DNA from: Pseudomonas hydrolytica
Lineage (GTDB): Bacteria > Pseudomonadota > Gammaproteobacteria > Pseudomonadales > Pseudomonadaceae
Direction: 5' to 3'
Length of the DNA stretch: 64,000 nucleotides
NCBI RefSeq assembly: GCF_021495345.1
Contig: NZ_CP099397.1
Location: 1,178,001-1,242,000, forward strand
The notes below the pieces were generated by a model that was not told where the DNA came from, made no database searches, and saw only the letters and a program-made list of their open reading frames with translations. This document shows, piece after piece, positions 56,763 to 64,000 of the stretch. Each line of letters starts with the position of its first letter. Within the stretch, counting starts at the first letter, position 1. The translations under genes were made by a program, and so were the position numbers.

Positions 56763-57221
56763 CTACTCAGCTTGGCTAGTCAGTGGTACCGCTGGCGATT
56801 TTTGCTCAGTGATTGCTGCAGGCAGCGAAACCGACGCACTTTCCGGCAGTTTGAACATTGCCCCGGTAGCTGGGTCGACTGCGAAAAGGCCGATAAGGCC
56901 GCCAAACAGAATGTTGCCCCAGTACCAACCGTCCAGGCTGCTGTCCAAGGTGGAGACCTGCGAGGTATAACCATCCTTCTTGTAGCTGACGGTGTACTGT
57001 TCGCCCTTAAAGTAGCCGGCACCTGCTCTCAGTGACACGGTGCCAGGCGTCATACCGGTATGTACAACCTTTCCCGAGCGATTGCGGATCTCGAAATCTG
57101 CCCCTTCCGGCGCGCTAGTTACGCTTACCGGGTAGGACGAGTCACTCACGATGCTGGCGCACCCGCTGATGCCGAGGATCAAAGCAAGCGGAGCTAGAGG
57201 GATGGCAAACTTATTATTCAT
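56763..57221 (-). CDS. PEGA-like lipoprotein in the inserted segment
   Basis: A 152-residue putative lipoprotein: signal peptide with lipobox LGISGC (Cys about 21), then SYPVSVTSAPEGADFEIRNRSGKVVHTGMTPGTVSLRAGAGYF, a PEGA-type repeat. Two hydrophobic Gly-rich stretches follow (WYWGNILFGGLIGLFAVDP). It is distinctly more AT-rich than its neighbours (TTATTATT near its start) and lies between the two sbcD 5' copies, so it is probably acquired. Function unknown; similar small lipoproteins are common in Pseudomonas. Confidence 0.75.
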   Translation of the reverse strand: MNNKFAIPLAPLALILGISGCASIVSDSSYPVSVTSAPEGADFEIRNRSGKVVHTGMTPGTVSLRAGAGYFKGEQYTVSYKKDGYTSQVSTLDSSLDGWYWGNILFGGLIGLFAVDPATGAMFKLPESASVSLPAAITEQKSPAVPLTSQAE

Positions 57222-57390
57222 TCCGTTACTACTTCCAAGTAGTTGGTCCTATGTGTGTGCCCATTCCGGGCGAAAGCATCATAGAGAAGGAGTAGGGCTT
57301 GGAGTAGTGGCCATTTGAAATTATTGCTTTGATTTTCTGCGTTCCACAGGCATCCGGGATTAAAGGCCCGGCTTTTCGAGAATTCCCTCC

Positions 57391-58605
57391 ATGCGCATCC
57401 TGCACACCTCCGACTGGCATCTGGGCCAGCACTTCATGGGCAAGACCCGTCAGGCCGAGCATCAGGCCTTCTGCGCCTGGCTGCTGGAGCAGGTCCGCAG
57501 CCATGCCGTGGATGTGCTGCTGATAGCCGGCGACGTGTTCGACACCGGTGCGCCGCCCAGCTATGCCCGTGAGCAGTACTACCGCCTGGTGGTGGAGCTG
57601 CGCGACGCCGGCTGCGCGCTGGTGGTACTCGGCGGCAATCACGACTCGCCGGCCATGCTCGGCGAGAGCCGCAGCCTGCTGGCGCAACTGGGTACCCAGG
57701 TGGTGCCGGGTGTCGGTGTCGATCTCGCCGAGCAGGTGCGGGTGCTGCATGACCGCGAGGGTGTGCCTGGCGCCATTCTCTGCGCGGTACCCTTCATCCG
57801 CCCGCGTGATGTCACGGCCAGCCAGGCCGGGCAGAGCGCGCAGGACAAGCAGCAGTCGCTGCAGCAGGCCATCGCCGAGCACTACCGAGCCCTTCACGAG
57901 CTGGCGCAGCGCAAGCGCGACGAGCTGGGCCTGGGGCTGCCGATCATCGCCACCGGTCACCTGACCACCGTGGGCGCCAGTGCCAGCGAGTCGGTGCGGG
58001 AAATCTACGTCGGCAGCCTGGAGGCCTTCCCCACCAGCGCCTTCCCGCCCGCCGATTACATCGCCCTCGGTCATATCCACAGGCCGCAGAAGGTCGGCGG
58101 TCTGGAGCACATACGCTACAGCGGCTCGCCCATCGCGCTGTCCTTCGATGAAGCGCGGCAGCAGAAGGAAGTGCTACTCCTGACCTTCGGCGATGGCTCG
58201 CTGCAATCGATCACCCCCCTGCCCGTGCCGGTGTTCCAGCCCATGGCCAGCCTGCGCGGCTCGCTCAAGGAACTGGCCGGCGCCATCGCCGAACAGGCCG
58301 CCCAGGGCACGCCCGAGCGGCCTGTGTGGCTCGAGGTACAGGTCAGCAGCGACGATTACCTGAGTGATCTGCAAAGCCGCATCAATGCCCTGTGCGAGGG
58401 GCTGCCTGTCGAGGTGCTACGCATTCGCCGCGAGCGCGGCGCGGCCAGCGCAAGTCTGGCCAGCGAAGCACGGGAAACCCTGGATGAGCTGTCGGTGGAG
58501 GACGTCTTTTCACGCAGGCTGCAACAGGAAACGCTGGATGAGGACGATAGCCAGCGCTTGCAGGACCTGTATCGGCAGGTGCTGGAAACGCTGCCAAGAG
58601 CCTAG
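57391..58605 (+). CDS. sbcD: Nuclease SbcCD subunit D
   Basis: A 404-residue Mre11-type metallophosphoesterase and nuclease subunit. Motifs: DWHLGQ (8-13), GDVFDTG (47-53), GGNHDSPA (81-88), TGHLT (about 188) and ALGHIHRPQ (about 226-234). It cleaves hairpin and protein-blocked DNA ends with SbcC. Start ATG 57391 is the same as in the truncated copy at 56465. Its upstream DNA (57222-57390) is not the native sbcD promoter region, so its expression may now be different. The partner sbcC lies 3.3 kb downstream instead of adjacent. Confidence 0.95.
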   Translation: MRILHTSDWHLGQHFMGKTRQAEHQAFCAWLLEQVRSHAVDVLLIAGDVFDTGAPPSYAREQYYRLVVELRDAGCALVVLGGNHDSPAMLGESRSLLAQLGTQVVPGVGVDLAEQVRVLHDREGVPGAILCAVPFIRPRDVTASQAGQSAQDKQQSLQQAIAEHYRALHELAQRKRDELGLGLPIIATGHLTTVGASASESVREIYVGSLEAFPTSAFPPADYIALGHIHRPQKVGGLEHIRYSGSPIALSFDEARQQKEVLLLTFGDGSLQSITPLPVPVFQPMASLRGSLKELAGAIAEQAAQGTPERPVWLEVQVSSDDYLSDLQSRINALCEGLPVEVLRIRRERGAASASLASEARETLDELSVEDVFSRRLQQETLDEDDSQRLQDLYRQVLETLPRA

Positions 58606-59021
58606 GTGCCCACAATGCGCTTATGACTAGGTACATGCGCCTATCAAAGCCAAGCGCAAGATTGAGAAGACCATGGCGCGGTTCGGTGCCAGGGTGAGCC
58701 CCCGTTCCGGGTGATCAAACGCCAGATGCGCCGACGCACTTCCGTGCGTTTGGCGAAGAATTCGGTGCAGTGGGAGACATTTGCCCACCTTTTCTGATCA
58801 GACCGCCGCTTCAAATCGACGGATCTCCTCCAGCGCAGCCCTTGGCGAATTCGATGGAACAACGCCGATAGATCGACGCTCTCAATCATTGTCGTTTCGC
58901 TCCCGGGAATGCGGGGGCTGGAGCAGATCTTGAGACCGACTTCGTGCCGATAAATTGCCTCAGTCGACGCAAGTTGGGCGCACCAATCCACAGCTTGATG
59001 CGGACGAGGAGTAGATAAATT
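58606..59021. other. 416-base region with IS remnant, upstream of oxidoreductase gene
   Basis: Contains the IS5-type remnant at 58640-58797, then about 220 bases with no recognisable gene; a minus-strand frame here is not convincing. A GAGGAG before 59022 is the ribosome-binding site of the next gene. Composition differs from flanks, consistent with acquired DNA. Confidence 0.55.
58640..58797 (+). pseudogene. Decayed IS5-family transposase C-terminus
   Basis: One frame reads IKAKRKIEKTMARFGARV before a stop; after a one-base frame shift the next frame reads FRVIKRQMRRRTSVRLAKNS and continues VQWETFAHLF to a TGA at 58795. The pattern FRVIKRQ...VR..LAKN..Q..T is the end of IS5-type transposases (HPFRVIKRQF...KVRYRGLAKN). 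So this is a short, frameshifted and degenerate scrap of an insertion sequence; no terminal inverted repeat is visible. Confidence 0.65.
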
Positions 59022-59981
59022 GTGAAAGCAGCAGTCTACGATACAGCCGGCGCCCCTAGTGTTCTGAAGTACATCGATCTTCCAACACCCGCTATTGAAC
59101 CAGGCGATGTGCTGATTGCCGTCGAGGCCATTTCGCTTGAGGGTGGCGATCTGATAAACCGTCGCTCTACCCCGCCGCCCCATCCATCATGGGTCGTCGG
59201 TTATGCGGCAGCCGGCACCGTGATGGAGATCGGCTCGGGCGTTACAAGCCGCAAGGTCGGGGACAGGGTCGTAGCGTTCAATATGCAGGGATCGCACGCG
59301 GAACTCTGGTCGGTGCCGGAGGCGCGAACATGGCGCATACCTGATGGCCTGGATGCGTCGGATGCTGCAGTTGTGCCGATCTCATTTGGAACCGCTTACC
59401 ACTGTCTTTTCACGCGAGGCGCGCTTGAACGGGGAGAGACTGTTCTCATCCAGGCGGCTGCCGGCGGAGTAGGGGTGGCTGCTCTTCAGCTCGCTGCACA
59501 ATCGGGGGCGACGGTAATCGCGGTAGCAAGCGGCGCGCAACGCAGAGGTCGCCTGCTTGAGCTCGGCGCTCACCACGTAATAGACCGCGCTGACTGTGAT
59601 GTGGTGGAAACCGTTCATGCACTCACAAAGGGCGCAGGCGTTGACCTCGTTATCGATCCGGTCGGAAAGACTCTGCAGGCCTCCCTCTCTTCGCTCGCGC
59701 ATGAGGGCCGTCTTGTCTTTGTCGGTAATGCGGGTGGCGGTAGCCTGACAGCTGACCTGTGGCCGCCGATGCAGGCCAACCAAACACTCTTGGGAGTGTT
59801 TATGGGGACGCTTTTCGAAAGATCCGCCATACGGTCGAATGTCGACGACATGTTGAAGGCCGTCGCTACGGGCAGTGTTCGCAGCGTCATTGACCGGACG
59901 TTTAAATTGTCGGAGGCTGCCGCAGCCCATGAATATGCCGAGAAGGAGAAGCCGCTCGGACGTATCGTCATCAAGCCGTGA
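59022..59981 (+). CDS. Zinc-independent quinone oxidoreductase (MDR family)
   Basis: A 319-residue NADPH-dependent medium-chain reductase of the QOR type. Seen: MKAAVYDTAGAPSVLKYIDLPTP N-terminus (as GTG start at 59022, after GAGGAG), VLIQAAAGGVGVAALQLAAQSGATVIAV (about 141-168, NADPH motif AAAGGVG) and DLVIDPVGK (about 209). No catalytic zinc ligands. It is less GC-rich than the flanking core genes and lies between sbcD and sbcC, so it is probably an acquired passenger. Substrate unknown. Confidence 0.85.
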   Translation: MKAAVYDTAGAPSVLKYIDLPTPAIEPGDVLIAVEAISLEGGDLINRRSTPPPHPSWVVGYAAAGTVMEIGSGVTSRKVGDRVVAFNMQGSHAELWSVPEARTWRIPDGLDASDAAVVPISFGTAYHCLFTRGALERGETVLIQAAAGGVGVAALQLAAQSGATVIAVASGAQRRGRLLELGAHHVIDRADCDVVETVHALTKGAGVDLVIDPVGKTLQASLSSLAHEGRLVFVGNAGGGSLTADLWPPMQANQTLLGVFMGTLFERSAIRSNVDDMLKAVATGSVRSVIDRTFKLSEAAAAHEYAEKEKPLGRIVIKP

Positions 59982-60291
59982 AACCCGTTCCGTGCAGGCG
60001 GCAATCCGCTTTCTTCGCCAACATTTGTTCCATATCGCTGACCTTGGGCCAACGGTTAAATCAAAGCAGATTGCCGGTAGTGAACTCCGCTTTTTTCTCC
60101 TGTTTTGCCCCGTCTGGCCAGTGCCACGGTCGCTTTGTCGTGGCCAATCCGGTTGCTGTTTGAGTTGCCGGGGCCTGGATTCGGCTTACTACGCTCCTCC
60201 CTTCCTCGCAGCCCTGACGCCTCGTCTTGTGGTCCGTCCTGCCGCAGGCGTTCTATGCTGTGGGTGATGGCCATTTGGCAGAGGTGCGAAA
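59982..60291. other. 310-base region upstream of the diguanylate cyclase gene
   Basis: No gene or strong motif recognised. The bases near 60251-60290 carry the GAGGTG ribosome-binding region of the next gene. The stretch is somewhat AT-richer near 60050-60110, consistent with the junction of acquired DNA. Confidence 0.4.
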
Positions 60292-61389
60292 GTGCCGTTA
60301 TTCAATGCATTGGCGCGATCGCTGGATCCGTTGCACGGGGTGCAGGCTGCCACTCGGCAGGCGTTCGACCACTGGTATCGTCAGGCGAAGATTCCGCAGA
60401 TTCGTTACGTCGCCTTTCTGACCATGGCGTTGTATCTGATCTACGCCGCCATCGAGCAGAACGTGACGAGCGAGCAGGTGCTGGCCCGTTTCATCGTTCA
60501 TGGCCTGATGGTGCCCGGGGCGCTGCTGGCGGTGGGGGTGCTGAGCTTTCAGCCGAGCCGCCAGCGCACGATGTTCACGATTCTCACGGTGGCGCCCGTA
60601 TGCACGGCGGCGGCCAATCTCCATTTCAATTTCGGCACGCCGCTGTTCGTCCATTTCGCGCCGGAAATCTACCTCAACCTGATGTGGACCTTCGCCGTCT
60701 CCGGCCTCACCCTGCGTCAGGCCCTGGCTACGGCCTCGGCATCGGTACTGGTGATTCTCGTCGTCACCCTCGACCATTCGCTGGAGCCGGGCATGCAGCG
60801 GCTTCACCTGATCTGGATCCTGGCGTCGTTTTCCTTCGGGCTGCTCAGTGCGTTCCTGCTGGAGCGAGCGCATAAGCGCATGTTCCTGCATCAGGACCGG
60901 CTGGCCCTGAGCGCCAGCCTGGACGGGCTGACGGGGCTGTGGAACCGCTCGCGCATGGAGCGCTTCCTGGCCGAGGAAATCGCCAGGGCCAACCGGTATG
61001 GCACGCCGTTTTCCGTGGTGCTGATCGATATCGACCATTTCAAGAGCGTCAACGATACCCACGGCCATGCGGTGGGTGACAGCGTGCTGCGCCAGTTCGC
61101 GACCTTGCTGCGCGACAGCGTGCGGGTATTGGACAAGGTGGGGCGGCTGGGCGGTGAGGAGTTTCTGATCGTCCTGCCGGAGAACGATGCCGCGCAGGCG
61201 AAGCAGGCCGTACAGGCGCTGCAGCAGCGCATCAACGGGTTCGCTTTCGACAGGGTGCAGCGCAAGACGGCCAGCTTCGGCATTGCCGAGTATCGCCCGG
61301 GCGAGAGCCTTGATAGCCTGCTGGAGCGCGCCGATCAGGCGATGTATCGCGCCAAGGCCAGTGGCCGCGACCGCATCGAGGCGCTCTGA
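60292..61389 (+). CDS. Membrane-bound diguanylate cyclase
   Basis: A 365-residue protein with an N-terminal membrane region of about five to six helices (residues about 38-190) and a C-terminal GGDEF domain (about 200-365: LDGLTGLWNRSRMERFL; DIDHFKSVNDTHGHAVGD). The active loop is RLGGEEF, and RxxD (RVLD) five residues upstream is the I-site, so it should synthesise c-di-GMP with feedback control. The start is taken at the GTG 60292 (MPLFNALARSLDPLHG). Confidence 0.87.
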   Translation: MPLFNALARSLDPLHGVQAATRQAFDHWYRQAKIPQIRYVAFLTMALYLIYAAIEQNVTSEQVLARFIVHGLMVPGALLAVGVLSFQPSRQRTMFTILTVAPVCTAAANLHFNFGTPLFVHFAPEIYLNLMWTFAVSGLTLRQALATASASVLVILVVTLDHSLEPGMQRLHLIWILASFSFGLLSAFLLERAHKRMFLHQDRLALSASLDGLTGLWNRSRMERFLAEEIARANRYGTPFSVVLIDIDHFKSVNDTHGHAVGDSVLRQFATLLRDSVRVLDKVGRLGGEEFLIVLPENDAAQAKQAVQALQQRINGFAFDRVQRKTASFGIAEYRPGESLDSLLERADQAMYRAKASGRDRIEAL

Positions 61390-61479
61390 TGGGCACGGGC
61401 ACGCCTGAACCGCCACCGCAGCGCGACGGTCGAACCCTGGCCAACCCCCACCCTTGAGCGCACGACAACGGAGTCGGAT

Positions 61480-61842
61480 ATGCAGCGAGTTTTCTTTCTT
61501 CCCATTGCGGCAGTGGCCGTGTTTGCCGGTCTGGTCGGTTGCGGCAGCTCGCCGGCGCCCAATGCCGCCGTGACCGAGCAGTGGCTGGGGCGCTGGACGG
61601 GGCCGGAGGGCACCTACCTGGAGATCAGCGGAACGCCCGCCGACTACCGGCTGACCATCGCCAACCTCGACGGCCCGCGACGCTTCGTCGGCCGTGCGCA
61701 GGGAGCGCAGATCGTCTTCGTGCGCGATGGCGTGGTGGAGCGCATTCGCGCCACCGACGGTGGGGCCACTGGCATGAAATGGCTGCTGGACAAACAGAAC
61801 TGCCTGACCGTGCGCAGCGGCGAGGGCTACTGCCGCGATTGA
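61480..61842 (+). CDS. Small lipoprotein
   Basis: A 120-residue lipoprotein: lipobox GLVGCGSS (Cys 21), then a compact domain EQWLGRWTGPEGTYLEISGTPADYRLTIANLDGPRRF (about 33-69) with a disulfide-capable Cys pair near the end (QNCLTV, GYCRD). Resembles small beta-barrel outer-membrane-attached proteins, but I do not recognise the family. It begins 90 bases after the diguanylate cyclase stop, possibly in its transcript; 58 bases before sbcC. Confidence 0.75.
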   Translation: MQRVFFLPIAAVAVFAGLVGCGSSPAPNAAVTEQWLGRWTGPEGTYLEISGTPADYRLTIANLDGPRRFVGRAQGAQIVFVRDGVVERIRATDGGATGMKWLLDKQNCLTVRSGEGYCRD

Positions 61843-61900
61843 GCCGTTACGCCACACGGATATGCCAGAATGAACGCCTTCAACGGCTTACGACCTGTGC

Positions 61901-64000
61901 ATGAAAATCCTCAGCCTGCGCCTCAAGAACCTCAACTCGCTCAAGGGCGAATGGAAGATCGATTTTGCCGCCGAGCCCTTCGCCGGCAGCGGCCTGTTCG
62001 CCATCACCGGGCCGACCGGCGCGGGCAAGACCACTTTGCTCGATGCCATCTGCCTGGCCCTGTACCACCGCACACCGCGAATGAGCACGCTGTCGGCCAG
62101 TGGCAACGAGCTGATGACCCGGCACACTGCCGACTGCCTGGCCGAGGTGGAATTCGAGGTGAAAGGACAGGGCTATCGCGCCTTCTGGAGCCAGCGCCGC
62201 GCGCGGGACAAGGTCGAAGGCGCGCTGCAGGCGCCCAAGGTCGAGCTGGCGCGTATTGCCGACGGCGAAATCCTCACCGACAAGATTCGCGAGAAGGAAC
62301 ATCTCACCGCCGAACTGACCGGCCTGGACTTCGAGCGTTTCACCAAATCCATGCTGCTGGCCCAGGGCGGCTTCGCGGCCTTTCTCGAGGCCAACGCCAA
62401 CCAGCGCGCCGAGCTGCTGGAGGAACTGACCGGTACCGAGGTGTACGGACTGATCTCGCAGCAGGTCTACGAGCGCACCAAGGCGTCGGAACAGGCGCTG
62501 AATCTGCTGAAGAGCCGCGCTCAGGGTATGGAGCTGCTGGACGAGGCGCAGCGTGCCGAATTGCAGGCCGAGCATCAGCGCCTGAACCAGGAGGAGGCGC
62601 CGCTGTTGGCGCAGCAACAGGCCCTGCAAGGCCAGCGCCGCTGGCGCGAAGCCCTGCAACAGGCCGAGCAGCAATGCGAGCGCGCGCGAATGGGACTGGA
62701 GCAGGCGCAGCAGGCGCGCAACGAGGCGGCCGGCGAGCTGCAGCGTCTGGCCGCCAGTGAACCGGCCGCGCGCCTGCAGCCGTTGTATCAGAGCTGGCAG
62801 CAGCTGCAGCAGGATCGACAGCAGGCGCAGCAGGTGCTGGACGATCTGCAGGCGCAGCAGCGCCACAGCAGCGAGCGCGAGCACCAGCAACTCTGGCTGG
62901 CCAGCCGCTACGCCCGGCAATGCCTGAGCCTGCACCAGAGCGAACAGCAGCGTCTGACCGAGCAGCGTGAAACGCTGCAAGCGCGTTTGAGTGCTACCCC
63001 GCAACGTGCCCGCCTGGGCGAGTTGCTTGGCGGCTGGCGCGCGCAGTTCGATCAGCGCGGGCAACAGCTCATGCGGCAGCAGACGCTGCGCGAGAGCATG
63101 GTGCGAGAGCGCGAGCAGCTCGCTGCCTTGGAACAGCAGCGTGATCAGCTCGCCGCGCAGCAGACGGACGCGGCGACGCGGCTGGTGCAGGCGCAAGCCC
63201 TCGAAGCCGGACAGCACAGCGAGCTGCAGGCGTTGCTCGGCGCGGACGACGAGGCCGGGCTGCGGCAGCGCTGGCAGCAGCTGCAGGTGCAGGGAAGGGC
63301 GCTGGATCGCCTGGAACAACTGGTGCAGAGCCGCGAGCAGACGGCCGAACAGATCGCCGAGCTGACCCCGCACCTGGCGCAGCTGCAAACGCAGCATGCC
63401 GCCAAGAACGATGAAATCACCGCCCTGCGCGAGCGCTACAAAGTGCTCAAGCAGCAGGTTGCCGACAAGGAAAAGCTGCTGGAGCAGGAGCAGCGCATTC
63501 AGGATCTGGAAGCCTATCGTGCCCAGCTGCAGCCGGGCGAAGCCTGCCCATTGTGCGGCTCGCACGAGCATCCGGCGGTCAGCCAGTACCAGGCGCTGGA
63601 TGTCTCCGCCACGCGCCAGGCGCTGGAGCAGTGCCGCAGCGACCTGGCGCAGCTGGAAAGCCAGGGCGGCACCCTGCGCGACGAACTGACCCGTCTGGCC
63701 ACGCAGATCGCCCAGTTGCAGCAGCAACTGGAACAGGCACAACAGCGCGTCGCCCAACAGGACGCGCAGTGGCAGCAGCAACTGGCCGAGCAGGCCCTGC
63801 AGATCGCCGATGGTGCAGCGCTGCGTCAGTTGCAGCGTGAGCATGAGCAGCATCTGGGGCAGCTGCAGCAGCGTCTCGCCCAGGTCGAAACCCGTCAGGC
63901 CGAGCTGACGCAGGCGCGCAGTGCTCGTGAGATTGCCGAACGAGCGCTGGCCGATATGCAGCAACGCCTGGCGCTGCAGGCGCGCGATGAAGAAAACCTG
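61901..64000 (+). CDS. sbcC: Nuclease SbcCD subunit C (3' end cut by window)
   Basis: The Rad50-type ATPase of SbcCD. The 700 visible residues begin MKILSLRLKNLNSLKGEWKI, with Walker A ITGPTGAGKTTLLDAI (about 36-51), followed by a long coiled coil (about 200 onward) and the zinc hook CPLCGSHEHPA (about 550). The frame is open to the right edge, so the second coiled coil and Walker B half lie outside. sbcD is 3.3 kb upstream rather than adjacent, so sbcC must be driven from the intervening DNA or a local promoter. Confidence 0.95.
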   Translation, partial: MKILSLRLKNLNSLKGEWKIDFAAEPFAGSGLFAITGPTGAGKTTLLDAICLALYHRTPRMSTLSASGNELMTRHTADCLAEVEFEVKGQGYRAFWSQRRARDKVEGALQAPKVELARIADGEILTDKIREKEHLTAELTGLDFERFTKSMLLAQGGFAAFLEANANQRAELLEELTGTEVYGLISQQVYERTKASEQALNLLKSRAQGMELLDEAQRAELQAEHQRLNQEEAPLLAQQQALQGQRRWREALQQAEQQCERARMGLEQAQQARNEAAGELQRLAASEPAARLQPLYQSWQQLQQDRQQAQQVLDDLQAQQRHSSEREHQQLWLASRYARQCLSLHQSEQQRLTEQRETLQARLSATPQRARLGELLGGWRAQFDQRGQQLMRQQTLRESMVREREQLAALEQQRDQLAAQQTDAATRLVQAQALEAGQHSELQALLGADDEAGLRQRWQQLQVQGRALDRLEQLVQSREQTAEQIAELTPHLAQLQTQHAAKNDEITALRERYKVLKQQVADKEKLLEQEQRIQDLEAYRAQLQPGEACPLCGSHEHPAVSQYQALDVSATRQALEQCRSDLAQLESQGGTLRDELTRLATQIAQLQQQLEQAQQRVAQQDAQWQQQLAEQALQIADGAALRQLQREHEQHLGQLQQRLAQVETRQAELTQARSAREIAERALADMQQRLALQARDEENL

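Noticed and set aside
56671..56970. Plus-strand 99-codon frame in the sbcD cassette
   Set aside because: It is opposite the lipoprotein gene and lacks a ribosome-binding site or any similarity.
58644..59183. Minus-strand 179-codon frame between sbcD and the oxidoreductase
   Set aside because: It has no recognisable domain, spans the decayed IS remnant of the other strand and overlaps the start of the oxidoreductase.
61880..63964. 694-codon minus-strand frame opposite sbcC
   Set aside because: sbcC has Walker A and zinc hook; the antisense frame is Leu/Gln-rich shadow from coiled-coil codons.

Overview
The window is high-GC chromosomal DNA from a gamma-proteobacterium, almost certainly a Pseudomonas of the mendocina/pseudoalcaligenes/oleovorans type. 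The evidence is protein-level resemblance to known Pseudomonas genes (DauBAR, PaAP-type aminopeptidase, PpyR, FhpR, MksEF, E. coli-like Pol II), gene blocks remembered from P. aeruginosa (rhlB next to dauBAR; acyl-CoA synthetase next to a carboxylesterase), and a dispersed REP-like repeat with the core GGTGCGCCGTGCGCACC. No rRNA, tRNA, CRISPR array, prophage or integrase was seen. Most of the window is ordinary core genome.

Left part (1-13.6 kb): the end of a MksF-MksE condensin operon (minus strand); an unknown 201-aa gene; a four-gene operon of secreted proteins (2778-7768) sharing an N-terminal LxDxxLSxxxG signature, which resemble FilA/DUF6160-type proteins; two genes of the aspartate-semialdehyde route to norspermidine/spermidine; then leuA, a coupled unknown gene and rimI.

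13.8-23.1 kb: a nitric-oxide detoxification locus (nnrS, ppyR and flavohaemoprotein fhp on the minus strand, divergent from the sigma54 activator gene fhpR), a solitary AotJ-like binding protein preceded by a perfect 14-bp palindrome, a minus-strand group encoding a truncated haemoglobin, an FKBP and a methyltransferase, and a Ktr-type potassium transporter pair. polB (DNA polymerase II), a LysR regulator and ycaC follow.

27.6-45.4 kb: dauBAR (D-arginine catabolism) with a downstream membrane protein, rhlB, a dipeptidase, a cNMP-domain/GGDEF protein, an acyl-CoA synthetase and a carboxylesterase, all on the minus strand. Then comes the aapJQMP amino-acid ABC operon behind a clear sigma54-type promoter, a DJ-1/AraC regulator, a SnoaL-like protein, phosphatidylcholine synthase and a GIY-YIG protein.

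45.4-64 kb: a GST, a glutaredoxin-like protein, a PPK2 kinase, ndpA, a secreted PaAP-type aminopeptidase, a TAXI binding protein, two APC permeases around an Lrp regulator, and an exported methyltransferase. The right end is the sbcD-sbcC region and is the most disturbed part of the window. A 57-bp copy of the start of sbcD lies about 0.9 kb upstream of the intact gene, with an AT-richer lipoprotein cassette between the copies. sbcD and sbcC are separated by 3.3 kb that holds a decayed IS5-type transposase end, a quinone oxidoreductase, a diguanylate cyclase and a small lipoprotein. The best candidates for something new are this double insertion at sbcDC, the four-gene secreted-protein operon, and REP elements that supply the stop codons of three genes.
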